The notes under the pieces: model-generated | Databases searched by the model: none | The model's input: only the letters and a program-made list of their open reading frames with translations | What the model was told of the DNA's origin: nothing | DNA from: Streptomyces roseoviridis | GTDB taxonomy: Bacteria > Actinomycetota > Actinomycetes > Streptomycetales > Streptomycetaceae | NCBI RefSeq assembly: GCF_039535235.1 | Contig: NZ_BAAAWU010000001.1 | Location: 1,612,001-1,676,000, forward strand | DNA length: 64,000 bases | Direction of reading: 5' to 3' | Shown: positions 16,828-26,037 of the stretch, one piece after another | Position numbering within the stretch: position 1 is the stretch's first letter | How the letters are laid out: every line of letters begins with the position of its first letter | Made by a program: the position numbers and the translations under genes

Positions 16828-17904
16828 TCAGACGGCCGTCCGCGTGTGAACGTGCTCCACCAGGCGGGTCAGCGCGTCCGGGTCGGTCGTCGGCAGCACC
16901 CCGTGACCGAGGTTGAAGACGTGCCCCTCCAGGCCCTTCGCGGCGGCCAGGACCTCGTCCGTCTTGGCCTCCACGGCCTCCCGCGAGGAGAACAGCACGG
17001 CCGGGTCGAGGTTGCCCTGGAGCGCCTTGCCGGGGCCGACGCGGCGGGCGGCCTCGTCGAGCGGGACGCGCCAGTCGACGCCCACCACGTCGGCGCCCGC
17101 CTCGCCCATGAGGCCGAGCAGCTCGCCCGTACCGACGCCGAAGTGGATGCGCGGGACGCCGTACGAGGCGACCGCGTCGAACACCTTCGCGGAGGCCGGC
17201 ATGACCGAGCGGCGGTAGTCGGCGGGGGCGAGGGCGCCGACCCAGGAGTCGAAGAGCTGCACCGCGGAGGCGCCGGCCTCGATCTGCACCTTGAGGAAGG
17301 CCGAGGTGATCTCGGCGAGGCGGTCGAGGAGGTCGGCCCACAGCTGCGGGTCGCCGTACATGAGCGCCTTGGTGTGCTCGTGGTTGCGGGACGGGCCGCC
17401 CTCGACGAGGTAGCTCGCGAGGGTGAACGGCGCGCCGGCGAATCCGATCAGGGGGGTGGCGCCCAGCTCGCCGGTGAGCATGCCGATGGCCTCGGTGACG
17501 TACGGGACGTCCTCGGGGGTCAGGTCGCGCAGCCGGGCCAGGTCGGCGCGGGTGCGGACGGGCCCGGCGACGACGGGGCCGACGCCGGGCTTGATGTCGA
17601 GGTCGATGCCGATGGCCTTCAGCGGGACGACGATGTCGCTGAAGAAGATCGCCGCGTCGACCTTGTGGCGGCGCACGGGCTGCAGGGTGATCTCGGTGAC
17701 CAGCTCGGGGCGCATGCACGACTCGAGCATGGGGATGCCCTCGCGGACCTTCAGGTACTCGGGGAGGGACCGCCCGGCCTGCCGCATGAACCAGACGGGC
17801 GTGTGCGGCACGGGCTCGCGCCGGCACGCCTTCAGGAACGCGGAGTCGTAGGTCTGCGGCTGGTGCTTCGTCTGCTGGCCCTGAGGGCGATCGATGGCGC
17901 TCAC
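16828..17904 (-). CDS. hemE: Uroporphyrinogen III decarboxylase
   Basis: The GTG at 17904 ([17 protein letters not shown]) gives 358 residues, the usual HemE length; the open frame upstream to 17997 is not conserved-looking. Family signatures are [14 protein letters not shown] (active-site Arg region, about 38-51), [14 protein letters not shown] with the catalytic Asp, [12 protein letters not shown] and the ending [12 protein letters not shown]. The enzyme converts uroporphyrinogen III to coproporphyrinogen III and feeds the HemY-HemQ route encoded 3.3 kb away on the same strand. The DUF3000 gene begins divergently only 92 bp away, so the two share a short promoter region. Confidence 0.96.
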   Translation of the reverse strand: MSAIDRPQGQQTKHQPQTYDSAFLKACRREPVPHTPVWFMRQAGRSLPEYLKVREGIPMLESCMRPELVTEITLQPVRRHKVDAAIFFSDIVVPLKAIGIDLDIKPGVGPVVAGPVRTRADLARLRDLTPEDVPYVTEAIGMLTGELGATPLIGFAGAPFTLASYLVEGGPSRNHEHTKALMYGDPQLWADLLDRLAEITSAFLKVQIEAGASAVQLFDSWVGALAPADYRRSVMPASAKVFDAVASYGVPRIHFGVGTGELLGLMGEAGADVVGVDWRVPLDEAARRVGPGKALQGNLDPAVLFSSREAVEAKTDEVLAAAKGLEGHVFNLGHGVLPTTDPDALTRLVEHVHTRTAV

Positions 17905-17995
17905 GCCCAGAATCTTCGCATGTGGCGAGAAGCCGCTCACCCGGCCCGGGTGTCCCTCCCTGCGCAGGGGCCCCGTTCCGCCTACTCTTCCCGGC

Positions 17996-18724
17996 ATGGC
18001 TGCGGCTCAGGGACATTTTTCCGATCATTCCGACGGCATTCGAGGGACGGGGAAGACGGCGGGCGACAGGGTGGACCCCACGGAGACGAATCCGGTACCT
18101 CCCGCCTTCCGGCGGGCGGTGGAGGGGCTGCGCGCGGTCCGGCTGCGGCCCGAGATCGAGGTGGATCCGACCCGGCCGCCGCAGCGGCTCGCCCCGTACG
18201 CGTACGCCCTGGAGGCGGCGGTCGTGGAGGGCGAGGAGGACCTGGCGGACGGGCGGCTCGTGCTGCTGCACGACCCGGCCGGACACGACGCCTGGAAGGG
18301 CACCTTCCGGCTGGTGACGCTGATCCGGGCGGAGCTGGAGCCGGAGATGGCCGCGGACCCGCTGCTGCCCGAGGTGTGCTGGTCCTGGCTGACCGGCGCC
18401 ATGGAGGCGCGCGGCCTGGCGTACGGGGAGGCGAGCGGCACCGTCACGATGGCGGGCTCCCACTACTTCGGGGGACTGGCGGAGCGGCGTCCGGCGACGC
18501 AGATCGAGATCCGGGCCTCCTGGACGCCGCAGGAGGGTCTGGCCGGGGTGCCGGACACCGGGACGCACCTGGCGGCGTGGTGCGACCTGCTGTGCCAGGT
18601 GGCGGGGCTGCCGCCGTCGCCCGTGGATCCGGGGGCGGGTCCGGCGACCGGCCCGGGGGCGGGCTCGGCCTCGGGGGCGGGGGTCGTGCCGCTGCCCCAG
18701 CGGCGCGGGCCGCAGCAGCCCTGA
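17996..18724 (+). CDS. DUF3000 domain protein
   Basis: The ATG at 17996 gives 242 residues. A possible -10, TACTCT (17983-17988), lies 7 bp upstream, suggesting a leaderless mRNA, and no SD is present. The DUF3000 domain covers about residues 32-205, with [40 protein letters not shown] and [16 protein letters not shown]. The C-terminal 40 residues are Gly/Pro/Ala-rich and probably disordered. DUF3000 is restricted to actinobacteria and has no known function. It is placed constantly between hemE and whiI/rnd in Streptomyces, as here. Confidence 0.85.
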   Translation: MAAAQGHFSDHSDGIRGTGKTAGDRVDPTETNPVPPAFRRAVEGLRAVRLRPEIEVDPTRPPQRLAPYAYALEAAVVEGEEDLADGRLVLLHDPAGHDAWKGTFRLVTLIRAELEPEMAADPLLPEVCWSWLTGAMEARGLAYGEASGTVTMAGSHYFGGLAERRPATQIEIRASWTPQEGLAGVPDTGTHLAAWCDLLCQVAGLPPSPVDPGAGPATGPGAGSASGAGVVPLPQRRGPQQP

Positions 18725-18863
18725 CCGTCGGGTGTCAGCGGGCGCGCGGGGGCGGACGTCGTTTTTCGGACACTTTCGGGCGCAGGGAGCATGAGGCTCG
18801 TACGATGATCGATCGCGCGTCCGAATTGCACCAATTGTTACTCACTAAATCGTGATCTTTCCC

Positions 18864-18891
18864 TAAAGGCGGGCGGCCCGGGTGCCGAAGG
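18864..18891 (+). promoter_or_regulatory. Candidate sigma-WhiG (FliA-type) promoter of whiI
   Basis: TAAA (18864-18867), a 16-bp spacer and GCCGAAGG (18884-18891) resemble the sigma-28 class consensus TAAA-N15-GCCGATAA. It lies about 85 bp before the whiI start. In S. coelicolor whiI is known to depend on sigma-WhiG. The spacer is one base longer than the enteric consensus. Confidence 0.6.
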
Positions 18892-18975
18892 AGTCAGTGA
18901 CCCCTTCACAGCACGGGTCCGCCCCCGGCTTCTTCCCCGAGCCGGCTCCGTCCCCCACCTTCCCCAGGAGGCCTG

Positions 18976-19641
18976 GTGTCCGTTCTCCTCGAGCAGCCCG
19001 CAAGCCTGGTCGCCTACCGCCCGAACAAGCCGACGGCCATGGTCGTCGTGGCCGACCCGCGCGTCCGTTCCACCGTCACCCGCCACCTGTGGGCGCTCGG
19101 CGTGCGCGACGTCATCGAGGCATCGTCCATCGCGGAGGCCCGTCCCCGCGTCGGCAACCCGCGCGACATCTGCGTGGCCGACGTCCACCTGCCCGACGGC
19201 AGCGGCCTGACCCTGCTGTCCGAGACCCGCGCCGCGGGCTGGCCCAACGGCCTCGCCCTCTCGGCGGCCGACGACATCGGCGCCGTGCGCAACGCCCTCG
19301 CCGGCGGCGTCAAGGGATACGTCGTCACCGGCACCCGCACCAACATCGGCCACCCGACCCGTCCCGGCGCCGCCCCCATCGGCGCCGCGGCCGCCCGCCT
19401 CGGCCACCGCCGCCCCCCGGGTGCCCCGAGCCACCCGGGCGGCTACCGCGAGCTCTCCGGCCGCGAGGTCGAGGTGCTGCGACTGGTGGCCGAAGGCCAG
19501 TCCAACAAGGCCATCGGCGTCTCGATGGGCCTCTCGGCACTCACCGTGAAGAGCCACCTGGCCCGCATCGCCCGCAAGCTGGGCACCGGCGACCGGGCCG
19601 GCATGGTCGCGGTGGCCCTGCGCACCGGGATCATCCACTGA
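18976..19641 (+). CDS. whiI: Atypical response regulator WhiI, sporulation control
   Basis: A GTG start with AGGAGG 4 bp upstream gives 221 residues. The N-terminal receiver-like domain (about 20-125) lacks one of the two acidic pocket residues: VVVADPRVR has A26-D27 where most regulators have Asp-Asp. A candidate phosphoacceptor D69 in CVADV, S96 and K113 are present. A Pro/Gly linker leads to a LuxR/NarL helix-turn-helix (about 157-215: LSGREVEVLRLVAEGQSNKA, then TVKSHLARIARKLG). Identity as WhiI rests on this architecture plus the DUF3000-hemE and rnd neighbours. WhiI pairs with BldM in S. coelicolor to switch on late sporulation genes; that role is transferred here by homology. Confidence 0.88.
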   Translation: MSVLLEQPASLVAYRPNKPTAMVVVADPRVRSTVTRHLWALGVRDVIEASSIAEARPRVGNPRDICVADVHLPDGSGLTLLSETRAAGWPNGLALSAADDIGAVRNALAGGVKGYVVTGTRTNIGHPTRPGAAPIGAAAARLGHRRPPGAPSHPGGYRELSGREVEVLRLVAEGQSNKAIGVSMGLSALTVKSHLARIARKLGTGDRAGMVAVALRTGIIH

Positions 19642-19703
19642 GCCGCCCGGCCCCGGAAAGGGTGTGAGAACCGGCAGGCGCCTGTCGACGGAACGTTCCC
19701 TCT

Positions 19704-19735
19704 GAACCGGCCGGACCCATGGGTCCGGCCGGTTC
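19704..19735 (+). terminator. Perfect-stem terminator after whiI
   Basis: The 16-bp arms GAACCGGCCGGACCCA and TGGGTCCGGCCGGTTC form a perfect 32-bp palindrome, followed by GTTCTCCTGTTT. It lies 62 bp after the whiI stop. Being a perfect palindrome, it can fold in either transcript direction. Confidence 0.8.
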
Positions 19736-19738
19736 GTT

Positions 19739-19762
19739 CTCCTGTTTCGACCGTTACAGGAG
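19739..19762 (+). terminator. Second hairpin between whiI and rnd
   Basis: CTCCTGT (19739-19745) and ACAGGAG (19756-19762) form a 7-bp stem with a 10-nt loop, directly after the strong palindrome. Three 9-bp CTGTTCCGN repeats follow just before the rnd promoter region. It probably reinforces termination. Confidence 0.45.
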
Positions 19763-19831
19763 TTTCGACTGTTCCGCCTGTTCCGGCTGTTCCGTCGAGG
19801 GGGGCTTGCCATTCGCAGATACCCTTGACAG

Positions 19832-21115
19832 GTGACCGACGCCCAAGACACCGCGAGTGACACCGCACTGCGAACCACCGGGGGCGCCCCCTCGGACGAC
19901 GACGTCCCTGCGCATGGGCTGCCGATCCCGCTGCTCGAACCCCGTGAGGGCATTCCGCCCGTCGTCGCGACCGAGGACGCGCTCGCCGAGGTGATCGCCG
20001 CCTTCGCCGCCGGAACCGGCCCCGTCGCCGTCGACGCCGAGCGCGCCTCCGGCTACCGCTACGGGCAGCGCGCCTATCTCGTCCAGCTCCGCCGGGAGGG
20101 CGCGGGGACCGCGCTGATCGACCCGGTGGGCTGTCCGGACCTGTCCGGCCTCGGCGAGGCGCTCGCCGGGGCCGAATGGATCCTGCACGCGGCGACCCAG
20201 GACCTGCCGTGCCTGCGGGACATAGGCATGGTGCCGACGCGGCTCTTCGACACCGAGCTCGCCGGGCGCCTGGCCGGCTTCCCGCGGGTCGGTCTCGGCG
20301 CGATGGTCGAGTCGGTGCTCGGCTACGCCCTGGAGAAGGGCCACTCCGCCGTCGACTGGTCGACCCGCCCGCTCCCCGAGCCCTGGCTGCGCTATGCCGC
20401 GCTCGACGTGGAGCTGCTGGTCGACCTGCGCGACGAGCTGGAGGAGGAGCTGGACCGCCAGGGCAAGCTGGAGTGGGCGCGCCAGGAGTTCGACGCCATC
20501 GCCTCGGCTCCCCCGGCGCCGCCGCGCAAGGACCCGTGGCGCCGTACGTCCGGCATGCACAAGGTGCGCCGGCGCCGGCAGATGGCGGTGGTGCGGGAGC
20601 TGTGGACGGCCCGCGACCGGGTGGCCCAGCGGCGTGACGTCTCCCCCGGCAAGGTGCTGAGCGACGCGGCGATCGTGGAGGCGGCCCTCGCGCTGCCGCC
20701 GAACGTGGGCGCGCTGTCCGCGCTGCCCGGCTTCGGGCAGCGGATGGGCCGGCGCCAGCTGGAGCAGTGGCAGGCGGCCGTGGACCGGGCGAAGGCCCTG
20801 CCGGACGCCGAGCTGCCGCAGCCGGGCCAGCCGGTGGCGGGCCCGCCGCCGCCGCGTGCCTGGGCGGACAAGGACCCGGCGGCCGCGGCCCGGCTCTCCG
20901 CGGCCCGCGCGGCGGTGTCGGCCCTCGCGGAGGAGCTGAACCTGCCGCAGGAGAACCTGATCACTCCCGACACGGTCCGCCGCGTCTGCTGGGAGCCGCC
21001 GTCCCCCGCCGACCCGGAGACGGTCGCGGCGGCGCTGACGGGCCACGGGGCGCGCCCGTGGCAGGTGGAGCTGGTGACTCCGCTGCTGGTGGGGGCGCTG
21101 ACGGCCACGGCCTGA
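19832..21115 (+). CDS. rnd: Ribonuclease D with HRDC domain
   Basis: A GTG start gives 427 residues. The DEDDy exonuclease domain (about 45-215) shows VAVDAERASGY (the D-x-E of motif I), ILHAATQDLPCL with the motif II Asp, and YAALDVELLVDL with the motif III Tyr and Asp. An HRDC domain follows (about 225-315), with WTARDRVAQRRDVSPGKVLS and LPGFGQRMGRRQL. A C-terminal actinobacterial extension of about 100 residues ends in HGARPWQVELVTPLL. The enzyme trims 3' ends of structured RNAs such as tRNA precursors. It has its own promoter region downstream of the whiI terminator and is convergent with the next gene. Confidence 0.93.
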   Translation: MTDAQDTASDTALRTTGGAPSDDDVPAHGLPIPLLEPREGIPPVVATEDALAEVIAAFAAGTGPVAVDAERASGYRYGQRAYLVQLRREGAGTALIDPVGCPDLSGLGEALAGAEWILHAATQDLPCLRDIGMVPTRLFDTELAGRLAGFPRVGLGAMVESVLGYALEKGHSAVDWSTRPLPEPWLRYAALDVELLVDLRDELEEELDRQGKLEWARQEFDAIASAPPAPPRKDPWRRTSGMHKVRRRRQMAVVRELWTARDRVAQRRDVSPGKVLSDAAIVEAALALPPNVGALSALPGFGQRMGRRQLEQWQAAVDRAKALPDAELPQPGQPVAGPPPPRAWADKDPAAAARLSAARAAVSALAEELNLPQENLITPDTVRRVCWEPPSPADPETVAAALTGHGARPWQVELVTPLLVGALTATA

Positions 21116-21142
21116 CGGCCGGGCCCGTGACGTACGGGGTCC

Positions 21143-22324
21143 TCACTCCTCCAGGAGGGTGAGGGCCCCGTCCTCGTCCCGGGCGTAGCTGCCGGCCTGG
21201 GCGCCCTCGACCTTGCCGTGCCTGAGCCAGTGCTCGGACATGGTGTGGAGCAGTTTGGCCTTGCGCTCCCAGACGATCTGGTGGCCGGCGCAGGAGACCC
21301 GGATCATCAGCTTCCTGGGCCCCGGGATGTTCCGGTACAGCTCGGGCGTGGAGAAGTACACCAGGCCGAGGTCGGGTGAGGTGTTGATGATCGTGTCGTG
21401 CTCGCCGTAGACGATGCAGACGGGCACCTTGTCGCCGAGGACGCCGTGGAGCTTGACCGTGGTCTTGTTCCAGCCCCACCAGTAGGAGTTGCGGATGCGG
21501 TTGAGTCCCTCGGGCTGTCCGGGCGTCGGGCCGCCCCAGGCGGCGCCGATTGTGTCGACCGCCATGATCGCCTTCCAGACCTCGTCGACCATGCCGGCCT
21601 CGCGCTGGTCCGGGCAGCCCAGGTCCCTGCGCCAGGCGGTGTCGAGTCCGGCCTTGGTGCTGACGGTCATCGGGTAGTCGAAGGCGCCGGCCGGGCCGGT
21701 GACGGGCAGGGGCACGGGCGCGTCGAAGTCGGTGCCGGGCTTACTGCTCCGGCCGTTCGGCGGGAAGATCGGTGCCGTCAGGAAGAGGCTGCGCACCTTG
21801 CCGGGGTTCTGGATGGCGTAGGGGCCGAGCTGCTGCGCGGCCGCGGACCAGCCGATCAGGTCGATCTTCGTCGCGCCGGTGCGCTGGAGGACGAAGTCGA
21901 CGACGGTGCCGACCTCGTCCCAGTCGCTCCGGGAGTTGTTCAGTTGCGCCTTGTAGTCCGGCGGGCCGGTGTACGGCGTGGCGTTCGGGTTCGGGCTGAG
22001 CAGCGCCCGCTGGGCGGGGGCGGGGCTGACGTTCTTGTGGGTGTCCATCGTCGGCCGGGTGGAGAGGCCCGAGCCCTGGAGCTCCATGATGTAGACGTCG
22101 AAGCCCGCCTTCGCGAGCTCGGCCGCCCAGCTGTACTTCTTGTACGGCAGGTCGAAGCCGGCCGCGGCCGGGATGCTGCGGCCGTGCAGCATGAGGACGG
22201 GTCTGCGCGGATCGCCGGGGTTGGCGGCCACGTGCTCGCGGACGAAGAGCTTGACCTGGTGTCCCTGGTTGGCCGGGATGGTGGACACGTGGTCCACGTA
22301 GAGGTCGTTCACGGTGGGTGGCAT
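21143..22324 (-). CDS. Alpha/beta hydrolase, unknown substrate
   Basis: The start MPPTVNDLYVDHVST has AGGGAG upstream and gives 393 residues; the frame extends further but loses quality. The oxyanion region is VLMLHGRSIPAAAGFD, the nucleophile elbow is LIGWSAAAQQLG (GWSAA), the acid is in CIVYGEHDTII and the histidine in VSCAGHQIVWE. There is no signal peptide. The length and the PYKKYSWAAELAKAGFDVY region suggest a lipase or polyester-depolymerase-like enzyme, but the substrate is not evident. It is convergent with rnd (27 bp apart, hairpin-forming sequence at the 3' ends) and divergent from fadA. Confidence 0.75.
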   Translation of the reverse strand: MPPTVNDLYVDHVSTIPANQGHQVKLFVREHVAANPGDPRRPVLMLHGRSIPAAAGFDLPYKKYSWAAELAKAGFDVYIMELQGSGLSTRPTMDTHKNVSPAPAQRALLSPNPNATPYTGPPDYKAQLNNSRSDWDEVGTVVDFVLQRTGATKIDLIGWSAAAQQLGPYAIQNPGKVRSLFLTAPIFPPNGRSSKPGTDFDAPVPLPVTGPAGAFDYPMTVSTKAGLDTAWRRDLGCPDQREAGMVDEVWKAIMAVDTIGAAWGGPTPGQPEGLNRIRNSYWWGWNKTTVKLHGVLGDKVPVCIVYGEHDTIINTSPDLGLVYFSTPELYRNIPGPRKLMIRVSCAGHQIVWERKAKLLHTMSEHWLRHGKVEGAQAGSYARDEDGALTLLEE

Positions 22325-22659
22325 GGGCGGCTCCCTGCTCTCGGTCGGACCCGGGGCTGCGGTCGCCCGGGCGTGGACAGGGTCCGCTCGGGCGGGTGCC
22401 GGAGGGGGCCGACGTGACCGGGACGGCGGGGCGGCCGACCCGATCGGGTAGGGGGTTCGCTCCGATCGGCCGGGCGTGCGGGAGGGGCGCGCGGGCGCCT
22501 CGGGGTAGGGAGTCCGGGTGTGACCTTCACCGCTTGGGGCGGGGGGACTGGGCAGCCTGGTTACCCGCAAGTAGCATGGAGGGAGCAAGCGCGCGCTTAG
22601 CCGCGTGCCGGGCAGTGCGCCCGCAGCAGTGCCACCCCGCACCCTGGAGGAGAGCCATC
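22325..22659. other. Intergenic divergent region, hydrolase/fadA
   Basis: This 335-bp stretch carries no convincing gene; the short open frames lack ribosome sites and typical codon bias. The fadA side holds a candidate -10 TAGCAT (22572-22577) and a palindrome at 22587-22598. The hydrolase side is uniformly GC-rich, with nothing recognised. Confidence 0.6.
22587..22598. promoter_or_regulatory. Palindromic candidate operator in the fadAB promoter
   Basis: AAGCGCGCGCTT is a perfect 12-bp palindrome 10 bp downstream of the TAGCAT -10 candidate, where a bound repressor would block initiation. AAGC-N4-GCTT sites of TetR-type fatty-acid regulators in actinobacteria look similar. The protein that binds is not identified. 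Confidence 0.4.
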
Positions 22660-23886
22660 GTGCCTCGTAGCGTCAGGGACGTCGTCTTCGTCGACGGCGT
22701 CCGTACCCCGTTCGGCAAGGCGGGCCCGAAGGGCATCTACCACGAGACCCGCGCCGACGACCTCGTCGTGAAGGCCATCCGGGAGCTGCTGCGCCGCAAC
22801 CCCGGTCTCGACCCGAAGAAGATCGACGAGGTCGCCATCGCCGCGACCACGCAGATCGGTGACCAGGGCCTGACCCTCGGCCGTACCGCCGGCATCCTCG
22901 CCGGTCTGCCGCAGTCGGTGCCCGGCTACTCCATCGACCGCATGTGCGCCGGTGCGCTGACCGCCGTGACCTCGGTCGCCGGCTCCATCGCCTTCGGCGC
23001 GTACGACGCCGTCATCGCCGGCGGTGTCGAGCACATGGGCCGCCACCCCATGGGCGAGGGCGTCGACCCGAACCCGCGCTTCGTGTCGGAGAAGCTCGTC
23101 GACGAGTCCGCCCTCTTCATGGGCATGACCGCCGAGAACCTGCACGACCGCTACCCGAGCATCACCAAGCGGCGCGCCGACGAGTACGCCGTGCGCTCGC
23201 AGGAGAAGGCCGCCAAGGCGTACGCCGACGGCAAGATCCAGCAGGACCTGGTGCCGATCTCGGTCCGCCGCACCTCCCCGGAGGGCGGCGAGACCGGCTG
23301 GGGCCTGGTCACCGCCGACGAGCCGATGCGTCCGGGCACCACCCTGGAGTCGCTGGCGAACCTGAAGACGCCGTTCCGCGTCCACGGCAACGTCACCGCG
23401 GGCAACGCGGCCGGCCTGAACGACGGCGCCACCGCCTCGATCATCGCGTCCGAGGACTTCGCCCGCGAGAACAACCTCCCGGTGAAGATGCGCCTGGTCT
23501 CCTACGCCTTCGCCGGCGTCGAGCCCGAGGTCATGGGCTACGGCCCGATCCCGGCCACCGAGAAGGCCCTCGCCAAGGCCGGCCTGACGATCGACGACAT
23601 CAACCTGTTCGAGATCAACGAGGCCTTCGCCGTCCAGGTCCTCGCCTTCCTGGAGCACTACGGCATCGCCGACGACGACGCCCGCGTCAACCAGTACGGC
23701 GGCGCCATCGCGTACGGCCACCCGCTCGCCTCCTCCGGCGTCCGTCTGATGACGCAGCTGGCCCGCCAGTTCGAGGAGCAGCCGGAGGTCCGCTACGGCC
23801 TCACCACCATGTGCGTCGGCTTCGGCATGGGCGCCACGGTCATCTGGGAGAACCCGAACCACAAGGACGCCGGAGGCAGCAAGTGA
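22660..23886 (+). CDS. fadA: Acetyl-CoA acyltransferase (thiolase)
   Basis: GGAGGAGA lies just before the GTG start. The 408-residue product is a degradative-type thiolase. The nucleophilic Cys is in IDRMCAGALTAV (about 95), the second region is NEAFAVQ, the catalytic His is in AIAYGHPLASSG, and the second Cys is in TMCVGFGMG near the end. It cleaves 3-ketoacyl-CoA with CoA to acetyl-CoA and a shortened acyl-CoA, the last beta-oxidation step. The stop codon overlaps the GTG of fadB (GTGA), so the two are translationally coupled, as expected for a working beta-oxidation pair. Confidence 0.95.
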   Translation: MPRSVRDVVFVDGVRTPFGKAGPKGIYHETRADDLVVKAIRELLRRNPGLDPKKIDEVAIAATTQIGDQGLTLGRTAGILAGLPQSVPGYSIDRMCAGALTAVTSVAGSIAFGAYDAVIAGGVEHMGRHPMGEGVDPNPRFVSEKLVDESALFMGMTAENLHDRYPSITKRRADEYAVRSQEKAAKAYADGKIQQDLVPISVRRTSPEGGETGWGLVTADEPMRPGTTLESLANLKTPFRVHGNVTAGNAAGLNDGATASIIASEDFARENNLPVKMRLVSYAFAGVEPEVMGYGPIPATEKALAKAGLTIDDINLFEINEAFAVQVLAFLEHYGIADDDARVNQYGGAIAYGHPLASSGVRLMTQLARQFEEQPEVRYGLTTMCVGFGMGATVIWENPNHKDAGGSK

Positions 23887-26012
23887 GCACCACCGCAGAG
23901 CTTCTGAAGGGCGCCGCCGAGCTCTTCCCGGACGAGGTCGTCACGTCCGCCCACGTACGGCACTTCGAACTCCCCGCGGGTGCGGGCCGGTTCGCGCTGA
24001 TCACGCTGGACAACGGCTTCGACCACACCAAGCCGACCACCTTCGGCCCGCAGTCGCTCGCCAACCTGAACACGGCGATCGACCAGGTCGAGGCCGAGGC
24101 CGCGAACGGTGAGATCGTCGGCGTCGGCATCACCGGCAAGCCGTTCATCTTCGCCGTCGGCGCCGACCTCAAGGGCGTCGAGCTGCTGAAGCGGCACGAG
24201 GACGCGCTCGCCATCGGCAAGGGCGGCCACGACGTCTTCAAGCGTCTGTCGAACCTGGCCGTGCCCACCTTCGCGTACTACAACGGCGCGGCGATGGGCG
24301 GCGGTGTCGAGGTCGGTCTGCACTGCACCTACCGCACCGTGTCGAAGGCCCTGCCGGCCTTCTCGCTGCCCGAGGTCTTCCTCGGCCTGGTGCCCGGCTG
24401 GGGCGGCTGCACGATCCTGCCGAACCTGATCGGCGCGGAGAAGGCCGTCTCGGTCATCATCGAGAACTCGCTGAACCAGAACCGCCAGCTCAAGGGCAAG
24501 CAGGTCTTCGAGCTCGGCATCGCCGACGCGATCTTCGAGGGCGCCGACTTCCTGGAGCAGTCGCTGATCTGGACGGCGTCCGTCCTCAAGGGCGACGTCA
24601 CCGTCGAGCGCCCGGAGATCGACCGCGGCGAGGGCTGGGACCAGGCCGTCGCCAAGGGCCGCTTCGTCGCCGACTCCAAGGTGCACGGCGCCGCCCCGGC
24701 CGCCTACCGCGCCCTCGACATCATCGAGGCCGCCAAGGACGGCGACCTGCAGAAGGGCTTCGACGCCGAGGACCAGGCCCTCGCGGACCTGATCATGGGC
24801 GGCGAGCTGCGCGCCGGCATCTACGCCTTCAACCTGGTGCAGAAGCGCGCCAAGCGCCCGGCCGGCGCGCCGGACAAGTCGCTGGCCCGCCCGGTCACCA
24901 AGGTCGGTGTCGTCGGCGCCGGTCTGATGGCCTCCCAGCTCGCCCTGCTCTTCCTGCGCCGCCTGGAGGTGCCGGTCGTCCTGACCGACATCGACCAGGA
25001 GCGCGTCGACAAGGGCGTCGGCTACGTCCACGCCGAGATCGACAAGCTGCTCGGCAAGGGCCGGATCAACCAGGACAAGGCCAACCGCCTGAAGGGCCTG
25101 GTCTCCGGTGTCCTGGACAAGGCCGAGGGCTTCGCGGACGCGGACTTCATCATCGAGGCCGTGTTCGAGGAGATGAGCGTCAAGCAGAAGGTGTTCGCGG
25201 AGGTCGAGGCGGTCGCCCCGGCGCACGCCATCCTCGCCACCAACACCTCCTCGCTGTCGGTCTCCGAGATGGCCTCGAAGCTCCAGCACCCCGAGCGCGT
25301 GGTCGGCTTCCACTTCTTCAACCCGGTCGCGATCCTCCCGCTCCTGGAGATCGTCCGCGGCGAGAAGACCGACGACGCCTCGCTGGCCACGGCCTTCGCC
25401 GTCGCCAAGAAGCTGAAGAAGACGGGTGTGCTGACGAAGGACGCCCCGGCGTTCGTCGTGAACCGCATCCTGACCCGCTTCATGGGCGAGATCCAGAACA
25501 TCATCGACGAGGGCACCCCGGTGGCCACGGCGGAGAAGGCGGTCGAGCCGCTGGGCCTGCCGATGTCCCCGCTGGTCCTCCTGGAGCTCGTCGGCCCGGC
25601 CATCGGTCTGCACGTCTCCGAGACCCTGAACCGCGCCTTCCCGGAGCGCTTCAAGGTCTCCCCCAACCTGAAGGCGGTCGTCGAGGCCGGCAAGCGCGGC
25701 TTCTACGTGTACGACTCCGGGAAGCCGGAGCTCGACCCCGAGGTCGCCGCGCTCCTGAAGCAGGGCGACACCGTCCTGACCGAGGAGCAGGCCCGCGACC
25801 GGGTCCTGGACGCGGTGGCCCAGGAGATCGGCCTGATGCTGGAGGAGGGTGTCGTCGCCGAGGCGCAGGACATCGACCTGTGCCTGATCACGGGCGCGGG
25901 CTGGCCCTTCCACCTGGGCGGCATCACGCCGTACCTGGACCGCGAGGGCGTCTCCGAGCGCGTCAACGGCAAGCGGTTCCTGGCGCAGGGCGTGGCGAGC
26001 GTCCCGGCGTAA
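23883..26012 (+). CDS. fadB: Fatty-acid oxidation multifunctional protein: enoyl-CoA hydratase / 3-hydroxyacyl-CoA dehydrogenase
   Basis: The start GTG overlaps the fadA stop by four bases. The 709-residue product carries an N-terminal crotonase domain (about 1-300), with AVGADLKGVELL, YYNGAAMGGGVEVGL forming the oxyanion hole and LPEVFLGLVPGWGG with the catalytic Glu. The 3-hydroxyacyl-CoA dehydrogenase part starts at about residue 338 with the NAD motif VGVVGAGLMASQLALLF and continues with EAVFEEM, ATNTSSLSV and the catalytic His in VGFHFFNPVAILPLLE. Two C-terminal helical repeats follow. It works with FadA in the cytoplasm to break down fatty acids. A strong terminator follows. Confidence 0.95.
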   Translation: MSTTAELLKGAAELFPDEVVTSAHVRHFELPAGAGRFALITLDNGFDHTKPTTFGPQSLANLNTAIDQVEAEAANGEIVGVGITGKPFIFAVGADLKGVELLKRHEDALAIGKGGHDVFKRLSNLAVPTFAYYNGAAMGGGVEVGLHCTYRTVSKALPAFSLPEVFLGLVPGWGGCTILPNLIGAEKAVSVIIENSLNQNRQLKGKQVFELGIADAIFEGADFLEQSLIWTASVLKGDVTVERPEIDRGEGWDQAVAKGRFVADSKVHGAAPAAYRALDIIEAAKDGDLQKGFDAEDQALADLIMGGELRAGIYAFNLVQKRAKRPAGAPDKSLARPVTKVGVVGAGLMASQLALLFLRRLEVPVVLTDIDQERVDKGVGYVHAEIDKLLGKGRINQDKANRLKGLVSGVLDKAEGFADADFIIEAVFEEMSVKQKVFAEVEAVAPAHAILATNTSSLSVSEMASKLQHPERVVGFHFFNPVAILPLLEIVRGEKTDDASLATAFAVAKKLKKTGVLTKDAPAFVVNRILTRFMGEIQNIIDEGTPVATAEKAVEPLGLPMSPLVLLELVGPAIGLHVSETLNRAFPERFKVSPNLKAVVEAGKRGFYVYDSGKPELDPEVAALLKQGDTVLTEEQARDRVLDAVAQEIGLMLEEGVVAEAQDIDLCLITGAGWPFHLGGITPYLDREGVSERVNGKRFLAQGVASVPA

Positions 26013-26037
26013 CCGCGAGCGCGCGAGCGCACCGACG

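Noticed and set aside
21100..21180. Terminator at the rnd/hydrolase junction
   Set aside because: A CCTCAC/GTGAGG pairing exists, but it is imperfect and lies mostly inside the hydrolase coding end, so it was not listed as a feature.
23793..25913. A 706-residue open frame antisense to fadB
   Set aside because: It mirrors fadB codon by codon and has a composition (Asp/Gly/Leu/Val) typical of antisense high-GC frames.
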